Below are positions 47,079 to 55,155 of a DNA stretch of 64,000 nucleotides, piece by piece. The notes under the pieces are model-generated. The model made no database searches. It was not told the DNA's origin and saw nothing but the letters and a program-made list of their open reading frames with translations. This stretch comes from Stenotrophomonas hibiscicola ATCC 19867. Lineage in GTDB: Bacteria; Pseudomonadota; Gammaproteobacteria; Xanthomonadales; Xanthomonadaceae. The position numbers and the translations under genes are program-made. The stretch is taken from positions 593,001 through 657,000 of the forward strand of contig NZ_KB907500.1 in assembly GCF_000382065.1 (NCBI RefSeq). The letters are read 5' to 3'. Position 1 is the first letter of the stretch; each line of letters starts with the position of its first letter.

Positions 47079-47154
47079 GTCACGCGTTTCCTTGAAGACG
47101 ATCGGCGCATTCTAGCCCGCGCGTCCGGCGTCGCCCTCCTGTCCGCTTAATGAA

Positions 47155-47190
47155 AGTGTCCGGAAAGGTGTCCGCGGACACCCGGACACT
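47155..47190 (+). promoter_or_regulatory. Cluster of four GTGTCC half-sites, candidate enhancer
   Basis: The perfect palindrome GGTGTCCGCGGACACC lies at 47167-47182. Flanking it are AGTGTCCG at 47155-47162 and CGGACACT at 47183-47190. The four half-sites thus form nested inverted repeats. The cluster is centred about 86 bases upstream of the predicted sigma-54 start site and is a natural candidate for binding the Fis-type helix-turn-helix of the downstream response regulator. Confidence 0.65.
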
Positions 47191-47203
47191 TCGCCTCCTC
47201 ATC

Positions 47204-47216
47204 CAACCTGTTGAAC
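47204..47216 (+). promoter_or_regulatory. IHF-like site between enhancer and promoter
   Basis: CAACCTGTTGAAC matches the IHF consensus YAANNNNTTGATW at all but the last two or so positions. An IHF bend between enhancer and -24/-12 promoter is usual for sigma-54 systems. Confidence 0.4.
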
Positions 47217-47232
47217 CAAAAGGAAATAAGGT

Positions 47233-47249
47233 TGGCACGCAACCTGCTT
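47233..47249 (+). promoter_or_regulatory. Sigma-54 (-24/-12) promoter of the efflux operon
   Basis: TTGGCACGCAACCTGCTT has TGGCACG (GG at 47234-47235), four bases, then CTGCT (GC at 47246-47247), against consensus TGGCACG-N4-TTGCW; only one position differs. Spacing of the GG and GC is exact. Transcription should start near 47258, about 24 bases before the adaptor gene's ATG. Confidence 0.78.
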
Positions 47250-47281
47250 GGTACTGGTTACCACCGTCAGGCACGCATCCG

Positions 47282-48559
47282 ATGATCCGCGACACCTCCG
47301 CACAGGACCAGATCGTTTCCACCGCCCCGGCCGGCACCTCCCGCGTGGCCTGGCACCGCTATCGCTGGCCGGCGCTGGGTGCCATCGCGCTGCTGGCCGG
47401 CATCGGCTGGGCGGTACATGCCTGGTCCAATGCCAGCCGCTCCTTCGACAACAGCCGCGTGCGCATCGCCGAAGTGAAGCGCGGCGACCTGGTGCGCGAC
47501 ATCGCCGCCGACGGCCGCGTGATCGCCGCCAACAGCCCGATCCTGTATGCCATCTCGGCCGGTACCGTGGACCTGAAGGTGGTCGCCGGTGACGTGGTCA
47601 AGAAGGGCCAGGAGCTGGCGATCATCGACAGCCCGGAACTGCGCAGCAAGCTGGCCCAGGAACAGGCAACGCTGGCCGGGCTGGAAGCCGAGGCCAGCCG
47701 CGCCGCGCTGGACGCGACCCTGGCCCGCGCCAAGTCCCGCAAGGAAACCGACCAGGCCACCATCGAGCGTCAGGCCGCCGACCGTGACCTGCAGCGCTAC
47801 CAGCGCGGCTACGACGGCGGCGCGGTACCGCAGATCGACCTGGCCAAGGCCAAGGATTCGCTGAAGAAAGCCGACATCGCCCTCGCCAACGCCACCACCG
47901 ATGCGCGCCTGCAGAGCCAGGGCGCCGACCTGGATGCCCGCAACAAGCGCCTGCTGGCCGACCGCCAGAAAGCGGTGGTGGCCGAAGTGCAGCGCCAGGT
48001 CGATGCGCTGACGCTGCGCGCGCCCTTCGATGGCCAGGTTGGCCAGGTGCAGGCCGTGCAGTCCACCAACCTGGCCGCCAACGCGCCGGTGCTGGGCGTA
48101 GTCGACCTGTCCAAGTTCGAGGTTGAGATCAAGGTGCCGGAGAGCTTCGCCCGCGACCTGGCGATCGGCATGCCGGCCCAGCTGACCGGTGGCAACGGCC
48201 AGCCGTTCCCGGGCGAGATCAGCGCGGTATCACCGGAAGTGGTCAACGGCGAGGTCAACGCCCGCGTGCGCTTTGCCAGCGCGCAGCCGGAAGGCCTGCG
48301 CCAGAGCCAGCGGATGTCGGTGCGCGTGCTGCTCGATACCCGCAAGGACGTGCTGAAGGTCGAGCGCGGCCCGTTCGTCGAACAGGGCAACGGCATGGCC
48401 TACGTGATGGATGGCCGCACCGCCGTGCGCCGTCCGGTGGAACTGGGCGTCAGCAGCCTGGGCGAAGTGGAAATCAAGTCCGGTGTGCAGCCAGGCGACC
48501 GCATCGTGGTCTCCGGCAGCGACCTGTTCAAGGACGCCGAACGCGTCTCCGTCAACTGA
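47282..48559 (+). CDS. HlyD/MacA-type periplasmic adaptor
   Basis: The 425-residue membrane fusion protein has a membrane anchor at about 29-46 (ALGAIALLAGIGWAVHAW). It has an RGDLVRDIAADGRV beta strand, a lipoyl half near VDLKVVAGDVVKKGQELAIIDSPEL, a long coiled-coil hairpin (about 115-225), and ALTLRAPFDGQVGQV closing the lipoyl domain. It would link the inner-membrane ABC transporter to an outer-membrane channel, which is not encoded here. The ATG at 47282 is preferred because 47150 would place the promoter inside the gene. Confidence 0.9.
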   Translation: MIRDTSAQDQIVSTAPAGTSRVAWHRYRWPALGAIALLAGIGWAVHAWSNASRSFDNSRVRIAEVKRGDLVRDIAADGRVIAANSPILYAISAGTVDLKVVAGDVVKKGQELAIIDSPELRSKLAQEQATLAGLEAEASRAALDATLARAKSRKETDQATIERQAADRDLQRYQRGYDGGAVPQIDLAKAKDSLKKADIALANATTDARLQSQGADLDARNKRLLADRQKAVVAEVQRQVDALTLRAPFDGQVGQVQAVQSTNLAANAPVLGVVDLSKFEVEIKVPESFARDLAIGMPAQLTGGNGQPFPGEISAVSPEVVNGEVNARVRFASAQPEGLRQSQRMSVRVLLDTRKDVLKVERGPFVEQGNGMAYVMDGRTAVRRPVELGVSSLGEVEIKSGVQPGDRIVVSGSDLFKDAERVSVN

Positions 48560-48594
48560 CACCTGATACCTGAATCCTGGAGAGAGGACACCCC

Positions 48595-49320
48595 ATGTAC
48601 ATGCTCGAAATGCGTTCGGTCGCCAAGGTCTTCCGTACCGAACAGGTGGAGACCCACGCTCTGCGCTCGCTGGAACTGCAGGTCAAGGAAGGCGAGTTCG
48701 TCGCCGTCACCGGCCCGTCCGGTTCCGGCAAGACCACGTTCCTCAACATCGCCGGCCTGCTGGAAACCTTCACCAGCGGTACCTACCTGCTGGACGGGCA
48801 GGATGTGAGCACGCTGGGCGACGACGCACGCAGCCGCCTGCGCAACCAGAAGATCGGCTTCATCTTCCAGGGCTTCAACCTGATTCCCGATCTGAATCTG
48901 TTCGACAACGTCGACGTACCGTTGCGCTATCGGAAGATGAGCGCCAACGAGCGCCGCGAGCGCATCGAGAAGGCGCTGACCCAGGTCGGCCTGGGTTCGC
49001 GCATGAAGCACTACCCGAATGAGCTGTCCGGCGGCCAGCAGCAGCGCGCGGCCATCGCACGCGCCCTGGCCGGCAGCCCTCGCCTGCTGCTGGCCGACGA
49101 ACCGACCGGCAACCTGGATACGCAGATGGCGCGCGGTGTGATGGAACTGCTGGAGGAGATCAACGCCGCCGGCACCACCATCGTGATGGTCACCCATGAT
49201 CCGGAACTGGCCGCGCGTGCGCAGCGCAACGTGCACATCGTCGATGGCCAGGTCACCGACCTGGTGCGCGAGCCGGTGCTGGCCACCCCGCCGCGCCACA
49301 TCGTCGCCGTCAACGAGTGA
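48595..49320 (+). CDS. MacB/LolD-type ABC transporter ATPase
   Basis: The 241-residue ATPase has Walker A GPSGSGKTTFLN (about 39-50), Q-loop FIFQGFNLIPDLNLFDNV, signature NELSGGQQQRAAIARAL, Walker B LLLADEPTGNLDTQ and H-loop VTHD, all of the LolD/MacB family. It lies 35 bases after the adaptor and 10 before the first permease. It powers export or mechanotransmission by the two permeases encoded downstream. Confidence 0.95.
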   Translation: MYMLEMRSVAKVFRTEQVETHALRSLELQVKEGEFVAVTGPSGSGKTTFLNIAGLLETFTSGTYLLDGQDVSTLGDDARSRLRNQKIGFIFQGFNLIPDLNLFDNVDVPLRYRKMSANERRERIEKALTQVGLGSRMKHYPNELSGGQQQRAAIARALAGSPRLLLADEPTGNLDTQMARGVMELLEEINAAGTTIVMVTHDPELAARAQRNVHIVDGQVTDLVREPVLATPPRHIVAVNE

Positions 49321-49330
49321 GGGGCCGGCC

Positions 49331-50629
49331 ATGTTCGCCTACTACGCCCGACTGGCGGTGCGCAGTTTCCGCCGCAACAAGGTCCTGACCGCGCTGATGG
49401 TGGTGGCCATCGCCCTCGGCATCGGTGCCTCGATGACCACCCTGACCGTGTTCCATGTGCTGTCCGGTGACCCGATTCCCGGCAAGAGCGACCGGCTGTT
49501 CTACGTGCAGCTCGATGCCGCGACCGGCGCCTATGTCGCGGGCGAGGAACCGGAAACCCAGTTGACCCGCTTCGACGGTGAAGCGCTGCTGCGCGAGGCC
49601 AAGGGCGAGCGCCAGGCGCTGATGAGCGGCGGCGGCGGCACCATCGAACCGGACAACAGCACCCTCAAGCCCTTCAGCATCGACACTCGCTGGACCTCGG
49701 CCGATTTCTTCCCGATGTTCGAGGTGCCGATGCAGTACGGCCGCCCCTGGACGCGCGAGGACGATGAAGGCCGCGCACGCGTGGTGGTCATCTCCAAGGC
49801 GCTCAACGACAAGCTGTACCAGGGCGCCAACAGCGTGGGCCGCGACCTGCGCATGGAAGGCCAGAGTTACCGCATCGTCGGCGTGATGAAGGAATGGAGC
49901 CCGGAGCCGCACTTCTACGACCTGACCACCGGCAGCTACGGCAAGAACGAGGACCTGCTGCTGCCGATCTCCACCTCGTTCGACCTGAAGCTGGGCAGCA
50001 ACGGCAACATGAACTGCTTCGGCGAGAATCCCGATGGCAACAGCTACTCGCTCAACGCACCCTGCGCGTGGCTGCAGTACTGGGTGGAGATGGACCCGGC
50101 CAAGGCCACCGACTACCGCCGCTACCTGGAGAACTATTCGAGCCAGCAGCGCCAGGCCGGCCGCTTCAAGCACCCGCCGAACGTGCGCCTGCGCACCGTG
50201 ATGGAATGGCTGGACTTCAACGGCGCGGTGCCCAGCGACGTGCGCCTGCAGCTGTGGCTGGCACTGGGTTTCCTGGGTGTCTGCCTGGTCAACACGGTGG
50301 GCCTGCTGCTGGCCAAGTTCCTGCGCCGCAGCGGAGAGATCGGCGTGCGCCGCGCACTCGGTGCCAGCCGTGGCCAGATCTTCCTGCAGTGCCTGGTGGA
50401 AGCCGGCGCGGTCGGCGTGGTCGGGGGCGTGCTGGGCATCGGCCTGGCCCTGCTCGGCCTGTTCGCGGTGCGCCAGCAACCGGTGGAGTACGCAAAGCTG
50501 GCCCACCTTGACGGCAACATGCTGCTGCTCGCGCTGGGCCTGACCCTGTTCGCCAGCCTTGCCGCCGGTTTCCTGCCTGCCTGGCGCGCCATGCAGGTCA
50601 CTCCGGCCATCCAGCTCAAGTCGCAGTAA
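49331..50629 (+). CDS. FtsX/MacB-type ABC permease, first copy
   Basis: The 432-residue permease has an N-terminal membrane helix (about 18-38, RNKVLTALMVVAIALGIGAS), a large periplasmic MacB core domain (about 45-290), then three C-terminal helices with the FtsX pattern (LALGFLGVCLVNTVGLLLAKFLRRSGEIGVRRALGAS). SGEIGVRRALGASR is the coupling-helix motif of MacB-like permeases. It differs from the second permease mainly in the periplasmic domain. Confidence 0.92.
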   Translation: MFAYYARLAVRSFRRNKVLTALMVVAIALGIGASMTTLTVFHVLSGDPIPGKSDRLFYVQLDAATGAYVAGEEPETQLTRFDGEALLREAKGERQALMSGGGGTIEPDNSTLKPFSIDTRWTSADFFPMFEVPMQYGRPWTREDDEGRARVVVISKALNDKLYQGANSVGRDLRMEGQSYRIVGVMKEWSPEPHFYDLTTGSYGKNEDLLLPISTSFDLKLGSNGNMNCFGENPDGNSYSLNAPCAWLQYWVEMDPAKATDYRRYLENYSSQQRQAGRFKHPPNVRLRTVMEWLDFNGAVPSDVRLQLWLALGFLGVCLVNTVGLLLAKFLRRSGEIGVRRALGASRGQIFLQCLVEAGAVGVVGGVLGIGLALLGLFAVRQQPVEYAKLAHLDGNMLLLALGLTLFASLAAGFLPAWRAMQVTPAIQLKSQ

Positions 50630-50649
50630 GCAACCGAACGAGGACTCCC

Positions 50650-51867
50650 ATGGACATCCGCCCCATCCTCAGCACGCTGCGCCGGCACAAGACTGCCGCT
50701 GCCCTGATCGTGCTGGAAGTCGCACTGACCTGCGCCATCGTCTGCAACGCGCTGTTCCTGGTCAGCCAGCGCGTGGAGAAGATCAGCATGCCCAGCGGCA
50801 TCGCCGAGAACGAACTGGTGATGCTCCGCGTCAGCGGCATCGGCAAGCAGACCGATGCCATGGCCCGCACCCGTGAGGACCTGGCGTCATTGCGTGCGCT
50901 TCCCGGCGTCAGCAACGTCACCATCATCAACCAGGTGCCTTTCCGCAACGGCTCGTCCAGCAGCAGCATCTCGCGGGAGATCGACCAGGAACGGCCGACC
51001 ACCAACGCTTCGATGTACACCCTGTCCGAGAACGGGCTGGCCACGATGGGCATCAACCTGATCGCCGGCCGCGATTTCCTGCCCGGCGAGTACCAGAACT
51101 TCGAAGACGCCAGCAAGGGGGGCGCCAAGGAAAACGCCATCCCGGTCATCCTCACCCAGGCCACCGCCGCCAAGATGGAACCCAACGGCAGCGCGCTGGG
51201 CAAGACCTACTACATGGGCAAGCAGCCGCTGCACGTGGTCGGCATCGTCGACACGCTCAGCACGCCCAACGGCTGGAATGACAACTGGACCAACTCGATG
51301 CTGCTGCCCATGCGGCGCACCTTCGACGAGGGTGGCACCTATGTGCTGCGCACTTCGCCGGAACGCCGCCAGGAGGTGCTTGATGCGGGGGCTGCTGTAC
51401 TGGAGCGCAACGACCCCAACCGGCTGATGCGCGACAAGCTGACCTATGAAGACCAGCGCAAGGACTTCTTCAAGAACGACCGCGCGATGGTTGGCCTGCT
51501 GATCACCGTCAGCGTCTCGCTGCTGGTGGTCACCGCACTGGGCATCATCGGCCTGGCCAGCTTCTGGGTGCAGCAGCGCAGCAAGCAGATCGGCATTCGC
51601 CGCGCACTCGGTGCCACCCGCGGGCAGATCCTGCGCTACTTCCAGACCGAGAACTTCCTGCTGGCCTCGCTGGGCATCGTGCTGGGCATGCTGGCGGCCT
51701 ACGCGATCAATCTGGCACTGATGAACCTGTACGAGCTGCCACGCATGCCCCTGTACTACCTGCCGCTGGGCGCGCTGCTGCTGTGGGTGCTGGGCCAGGT
51801 CGCGGTGTTCGGGCCGGCCCGGCGCGCGGCAGCGGTCCCGCCCGCAGTTGCCACGCGGGGCGCGTGA
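50650..51867 (+). CDS. FtsX/MacB-type ABC permease, second copy
   Basis: The 405-residue permease has the same layout: an N-terminal helix (about 17-38, TAAALIVLEVALTCAIVCNALFLV), a periplasmic domain (about 45-285) and three C-terminal helices with VTALGIIGLASFWVQQRSKQIGIRRALGATRGQI. The two permeases probably form a heterodimer with two copies of the ATPase. It begins 20 bases after the first permease, and the PDZ-like gene starts one base after its stop codon. Confidence 0.92.
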   Translation: MDIRPILSTLRRHKTAAALIVLEVALTCAIVCNALFLVSQRVEKISMPSGIAENELVMLRVSGIGKQTDAMARTREDLASLRALPGVSNVTIINQVPFRNGSSSSSISREIDQERPTTNASMYTLSENGLATMGINLIAGRDFLPGEYQNFEDASKGGAKENAIPVILTQATAAKMEPNGSALGKTYYMGKQPLHVVGIVDTLSTPNGWNDNWTNSMLLPMRRTFDEGGTYVLRTSPERRQEVLDAGAAVLERNDPNRLMRDKLTYEDQRKDFFKNDRAMVGLLITVSVSLLVVTALGIIGLASFWVQQRSKQIGIRRALGATRGQILRYFQTENFLLASLGIVLGMLAAYAINLALMNLYELPRMPLYYLPLGALLLWVLGQVAVFGPARRAAAVPPAVATRGA

Positions 51868-51868
51868 G

Positions 51869-52261
51869 ATGCGTGCCTGCCGGATGCTGTTGATGGCACT
51901 GCTGCCACTGCCGGCGCTGGCCGGCGGTGGCAGCTCGCAGACGCTGGAATGGCGCCAGGATGCCGCGCGGCTGTCACTGCGCTCGACCGAGGGCCAAGTG
52001 CGCGTGGGGGCTGCCAGCCCGGAAGCACGCTTCGGCGTGCGCAGCGGTGATCGCATCCTCCGCGTGGACGACACGGCGGTGCGCCGGGTCGAACATCTGG
52101 CCGAGGCACTGCGCCATTCCCACGCCGCCACCGCCTATCTGTTGCTGCGCCGCGACAGACGCGAACTGACGGTGGCGGTCGACGCCGCAGCCTGGCGCCA
52201 GGCACTGGAAGTGCCGCCGCCACCTGCGCCGCCAGCGCCCCCGGCGCCTCCCCGGCGCTGA
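51869..52261 (+). CDS. Small exported PDZ-like protein with proline-rich tail
   Basis: The 130-residue product has a signal peptide (about 1-18, MRACRMLLMALLPLPALA), a PDZ-like core (GVRSGDRILRVDDTAVRRVEHLAEAL, about 50-76) and a C-terminal tail PPPPAPPAPPAPPRR. It is predicted to act in the periplasm. The ATG at 51869 is one base after the permease stop codon, so it is surely part of the operon. It could present peptides or modulate the kinase or permeases; there is no direct evidence for either. Confidence 0.78.
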   Translation: MRACRMLLMALLPLPALAGGGSSQTLEWRQDAARLSLRSTEGQVRVGAASPEARFGVRSGDRILRVDDTAVRRVEHLAEALRHSHAATAYLLLRRDRRELTVAVDAAAWRQALEVPPPPAPPAPPAPPRR

Positions 52262-52384
52262 GCAGGGGCCGCTCCTGCACAGCCACGGGTTTGGCTATGC
52301 TTGATGGGTGGCGCCGGGCTCTCCCGGTGCGTGGACACGAACGGCTCCAACGGCGCCGCCCATCCCTTTCTGCAGAACCGTTTG

Positions 52385-53731
52385 ATGCCTGCGATCCTGA
52401 TCATCGACGACAACGCCAGCGTGGGCACCGCGCTGGACGTGCTGTTCTCCCTGCATGACATCGACACCCTGCAGGCGCAGAGCCCGGCCGAAGGGCTGGC
52501 CCTGCTCGAGTCGCAGCCGGTTGATCTGGTGATCCAGGACATGAATTTCAGCGAGGACACCACCTCCGGCGAGGAGGGCGAAGCGCTGTTCGCACAGATC
52601 CGCGCGCGCCACCCGGACCTGCCGGTGATCCTGCTCACCGCCTGGACCCACCTGAGCAGCGCGGTGGACCTGGTCAAGGCCGGTGCCGCCGACTACCTGG
52701 CCAAGCCCTGGGACGACCGCAAGCTGCTGACCACGGTCAACAACCTGCTCGAGCTGTCCGAGGCACGCCGCGAGCTGGACCGGCGGCGCGCGCGTGAGCT
52801 GCGGCAGCGCAACGCGCTGGAAGAGAAGTACAAGCTCTGTGGCGCGGTCTTTGCAGATCCGGCCAGCGAGCGCGTCATCGCGCTCGCCTGCCAGGTCGCG
52901 CGCTCCGAACTGCCGGTGCTGATCACCGGTCCCAACGGCGCTGGCAAGGAGAAGATCGCGCAGATCATCCAGGCCAACTCGCTGGTGGCCAAGGGCCCGT
53001 TCATCACGGTCAACTGCGGCGCATTGCCGTCGGAACTGATCGAAGCCGAACTGTTCGGTGCCGAGGCCGGTGCGTACACCGGCGCCAACAAGGCACGCGA
53101 AGGCAAGTTCGAGGCCGCCGATGGTGGCACCCTGTTCCTGGATGAGATCGGCAACCTGTCGCTGGGCGGGCAGATGAAGCTGCTGCGTGTGCTGGAAACC
53201 GGCCGCTTCGAGCGTCTTGGCTCCAATCGCGAGCGCCAGGTCAAAGTCCGCGTGGTCAGTGCGACCAATGCCGACCTGCCGGCGATGATCCGCGACGGCA
53301 CCTTCCGCGAAGACCTGTACTACCGCCTCAATACGGTGGAACTGGTACTGCCACCATTGGCCGAACGCCCGGGCGACATCGTGCCGCTGGCCGAGCGCTT
53401 CCTGACCGCCGGCAAGCCGCTGTCCAGCGCCGCCACCGCGGCCCTGCAACGGCACCCCTGGCCCGGCAACGTGCGCGAACTGCGCAACGTTATCCAGCGC
53501 GCCGAGCTGCTGGCGACCGGCAACCGCATCGAAGTGGCCGACCTGAACCTGCCGCGTGCCGCACCTGCTTCGCGACCGGCGCCCAGTGCCGGCAATGATC
53601 CTGACCGTGCTCGCATCGAGGATGTGCTGGCGCGCAACCACGGCGTCATCGCCCAGGCCGCCGCCGAACTTGGCCTGAGCCGCCAGGCGCTGTACCGGCG
53701 CATGGACCGGCACGGCATCCCACGCGAATGA
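52385..53731 (+). CDS. NtrC-family sigma-54-dependent response regulator
   Basis: The 448-residue activator has a receiver domain with Asp52 (LVIQDMNF) and Lys in AKPWDD. An AAA+ domain follows, with GPNGAGKEKI (Walker A), ELFGAEAGAYTGANKAREGKFEAADGGTLFLDEIG (GAYTGA, a tolerated form of the sigma-54 contact GAFTGA) and a Fis-type helix-turn-helix at the C-terminus (AAELGLSRQALYRRMDRHGI). The ATG at 52385 places the receiver at the N-terminus. It probably activates the promoter at 47233-47249. It overlaps the kinase gene by ATGA. Confidence 0.93.
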   Translation: MPAILIIDDNASVGTALDVLFSLHDIDTLQAQSPAEGLALLESQPVDLVIQDMNFSEDTTSGEEGEALFAQIRARHPDLPVILLTAWTHLSSAVDLVKAGAADYLAKPWDDRKLLTTVNNLLELSEARRELDRRRARELRQRNALEEKYKLCGAVFADPASERVIALACQVARSELPVLITGPNGAGKEKIAQIIQANSLVAKGPFITVNCGALPSELIEAELFGAEAGAYTGANKAREGKFEAADGGTLFLDEIGNLSLGGQMKLLRVLETGRFERLGSNRERQVKVRVVSATNADLPAMIRDGTFREDLYYRLNTVELVLPPLAERPGDIVPLAERFLTAGKPLSSAATAALQRHPWPGNVRELRNVIQRAELLATGNRIEVADLNLPRAAPASRPAPSAGNDPDRARIEDVLARNHGVIAQAAAELGLSRQALYRRMDRHGIPRE

Positions 53732-55080
53732 AGCGGCGTTCGTTCACCTTCCGTCTGTTCCTGCGCCTGCTGCCGGTGCTGGCGCTGGCCGCCGCGTTGC
53801 CGTGGCTGCTGGCGTACTGGATGGACCACGGCTGGGTTGTGACCACCGTGTCGGCACTGATCCTGCTGTCGCTGATGTGGTGGACGCTGCGCCGTGCCAC
53901 CGCCCCCGTGCGGTCACTGATGCGGGCCCTGGCGGGCACCACCAGCAGCTATCGCGACGGCGAATACAACTTCGGCGTGCACTGGCCCGGCAATGACGAG
54001 CTCGGCGACCTGGTGCAGGCACACCGCGAACTGGGTGATGTACTGCGTGCACAGCGGCAGGGCCTGGTGCAACGCGAGCTGCTGCTGGACACAATGGTGC
54101 AGAACACGCCGGTGGCGATGCTGCTGATCGCCTCCGGCGGCGATGGCATCGCCCGCGTGGTGTTCTCCAACTTGGCCGCGCGCAAGTTGCTGCATGGCGG
54201 CTGGAAGCTGGAAGGACAGCGCCTGGAGGACGTGCTGGAACAGGTGCCGGTGGAACTGCGCGATGCCATCGCCCGCGGCGGCGACAGCCTGTTCGCGGTG
54301 CATGCGGAAGGCGAAGACAGCGACGAGGATGACGAACAGGTCTATCACCTCTCACGTCGTTCTTTCCACCTCAATGGCCGTCCGCACGACCTGTTGCTGG
54401 TACGCCTGCTCACCGCCGAGCTGCGCCGCCAGGAAGTGCAGACGTGGAAGAAGGTGATCCGGGTGATCAGCCATGAGCTGAACAACTCGCTGGCACCGAT
54501 CGCTTCGCTGGCACACTCCGGCGGAGTGCTGGTGCAGCGCGAGCGCTTCGATCGGCTGCCGGAGATCTTCACCACCATCGAAGACCGGGCGCGCCATCTG
54601 GAAGGTTTCATTCGCGGCTATGCGCGTTTTGCCAAGCTGCCGCAGCCGCAGTTGCAGACCGTGCACTGGGCCCCCTTCCTGTCCAGCCTGCGCCAGCAGA
54701 TTCCGTTCACCATGGAGCGCGAGCCGGACGAGGAACTGAGCAGCCGCATCGACATCGCGCAGTTCGGGCAGGCGTTGTTGAACCTGTTGAAGAACGCGCA
54801 TGAGGCCGGCGCCGAAGCCGATCCGCCCAATGATGACGTGCAGGTGCAGCTGACGCGGTTGCCACAATGGCTGCGCCTGGATGTGCTGGACCGTGGCAAG
54901 GGCATGAACGAGCAGGTGCTGCAGAACGCGCTGATGCCGTTCTATTCCACCAAGCGCAACGGCACCGGGCTGGGGCTGGCGTTGACCCGCGAGATCGTGG
55001 AGGCGCACGGCGGGCGTGTGTCACTGCAGAATCGTGGCGATGGCGGGTTGTGCGTCTCGATCCTGCTGCCGGTGGGGTGA
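53728..55080 (+). CDS. Intramembrane-sensing-type histidine kinase (NtrY-like)
   Basis: The 450-residue kinase has two membrane helices at about 11-31 and 36-53, separated by only about five residues (MDHGW), so there is essentially no periplasmic sensor. A HAMP-like linker (about 54-106), PAS-like region (about 120-210) and a HisKA core follow. The latter has His249 in VISHELNNSLAPI, the N-box LLNLLKNAHEAG, DRGKGM, FYSTK and GTGLGLAL. All catalytic boxes are intact. It is the cognate kinase of the overlapping response regulator gene. Confidence 0.93.
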   Translation: MKRRSFTFRLFLRLLPVLALAAALPWLLAYWMDHGWVVTTVSALILLSLMWWTLRRATAPVRSLMRALAGTTSSYRDGEYNFGVHWPGNDELGDLVQAHRELGDVLRAQRQGLVQRELLLDTMVQNTPVAMLLIASGGDGIARVVFSNLAARKLLHGGWKLEGQRLEDVLEQVPVELRDAIARGGDSLFAVHAEGEDSDEDDEQVYHLSRRSFHLNGRPHDLLLVRLLTAELRRQEVQTWKKVIRVISHELNNSLAPIASLAHSGGVLVQRERFDRLPEIFTTIEDRARHLEGFIRGYARFAKLPQPQLQTVHWAPFLSSLRQQIPFTMEREPDEELSSRIDIAQFGQALLNLLKNAHEAGAEADPPNDDVQVQLTRLPQWLRLDVLDRGKGMNEQVLQNALMPFYSTKRNGTGLGLALTREIVEAHGGRVSLQNRGDGGLCVSILLPVG

Positions 55081-55105
55081 GTTGCCGACTTGGCTCGGTC
55101 TGCCA

Positions 55106-55155
55106 GTAGATCCACGCCATGCGTGGATGTGCCGACCAGGGTCGGCACCTACCAG
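55106..55155. repeat. Two adjoining GTAG palindromes after the kinase gene
   Basis: AGTAGATCCACGCCATGCGT followed by GGATG (about 55105-55129) adjoins an inverted copy with GTGCCGACC/GGTCGGCAC ending CTACC (about 55129-55154). They lie between the kinase and acetyltransferase genes. Confidence 0.8.

Noticed and set aside
47150-47281. Earlier start (47150) of the adaptor gene
   Set aside because: It would place the -24/-12 promoter and palindrome within the coding region, and the extra 44 residues do not resemble adaptor proteins.
53074-53091. GAYTGA in place of GAFTGA as a sign of a defective sigma-54 activator
   Set aside because: Tyr at this position is a conservative substitution and occurs in functional activators, so I keep the regulator as competent.
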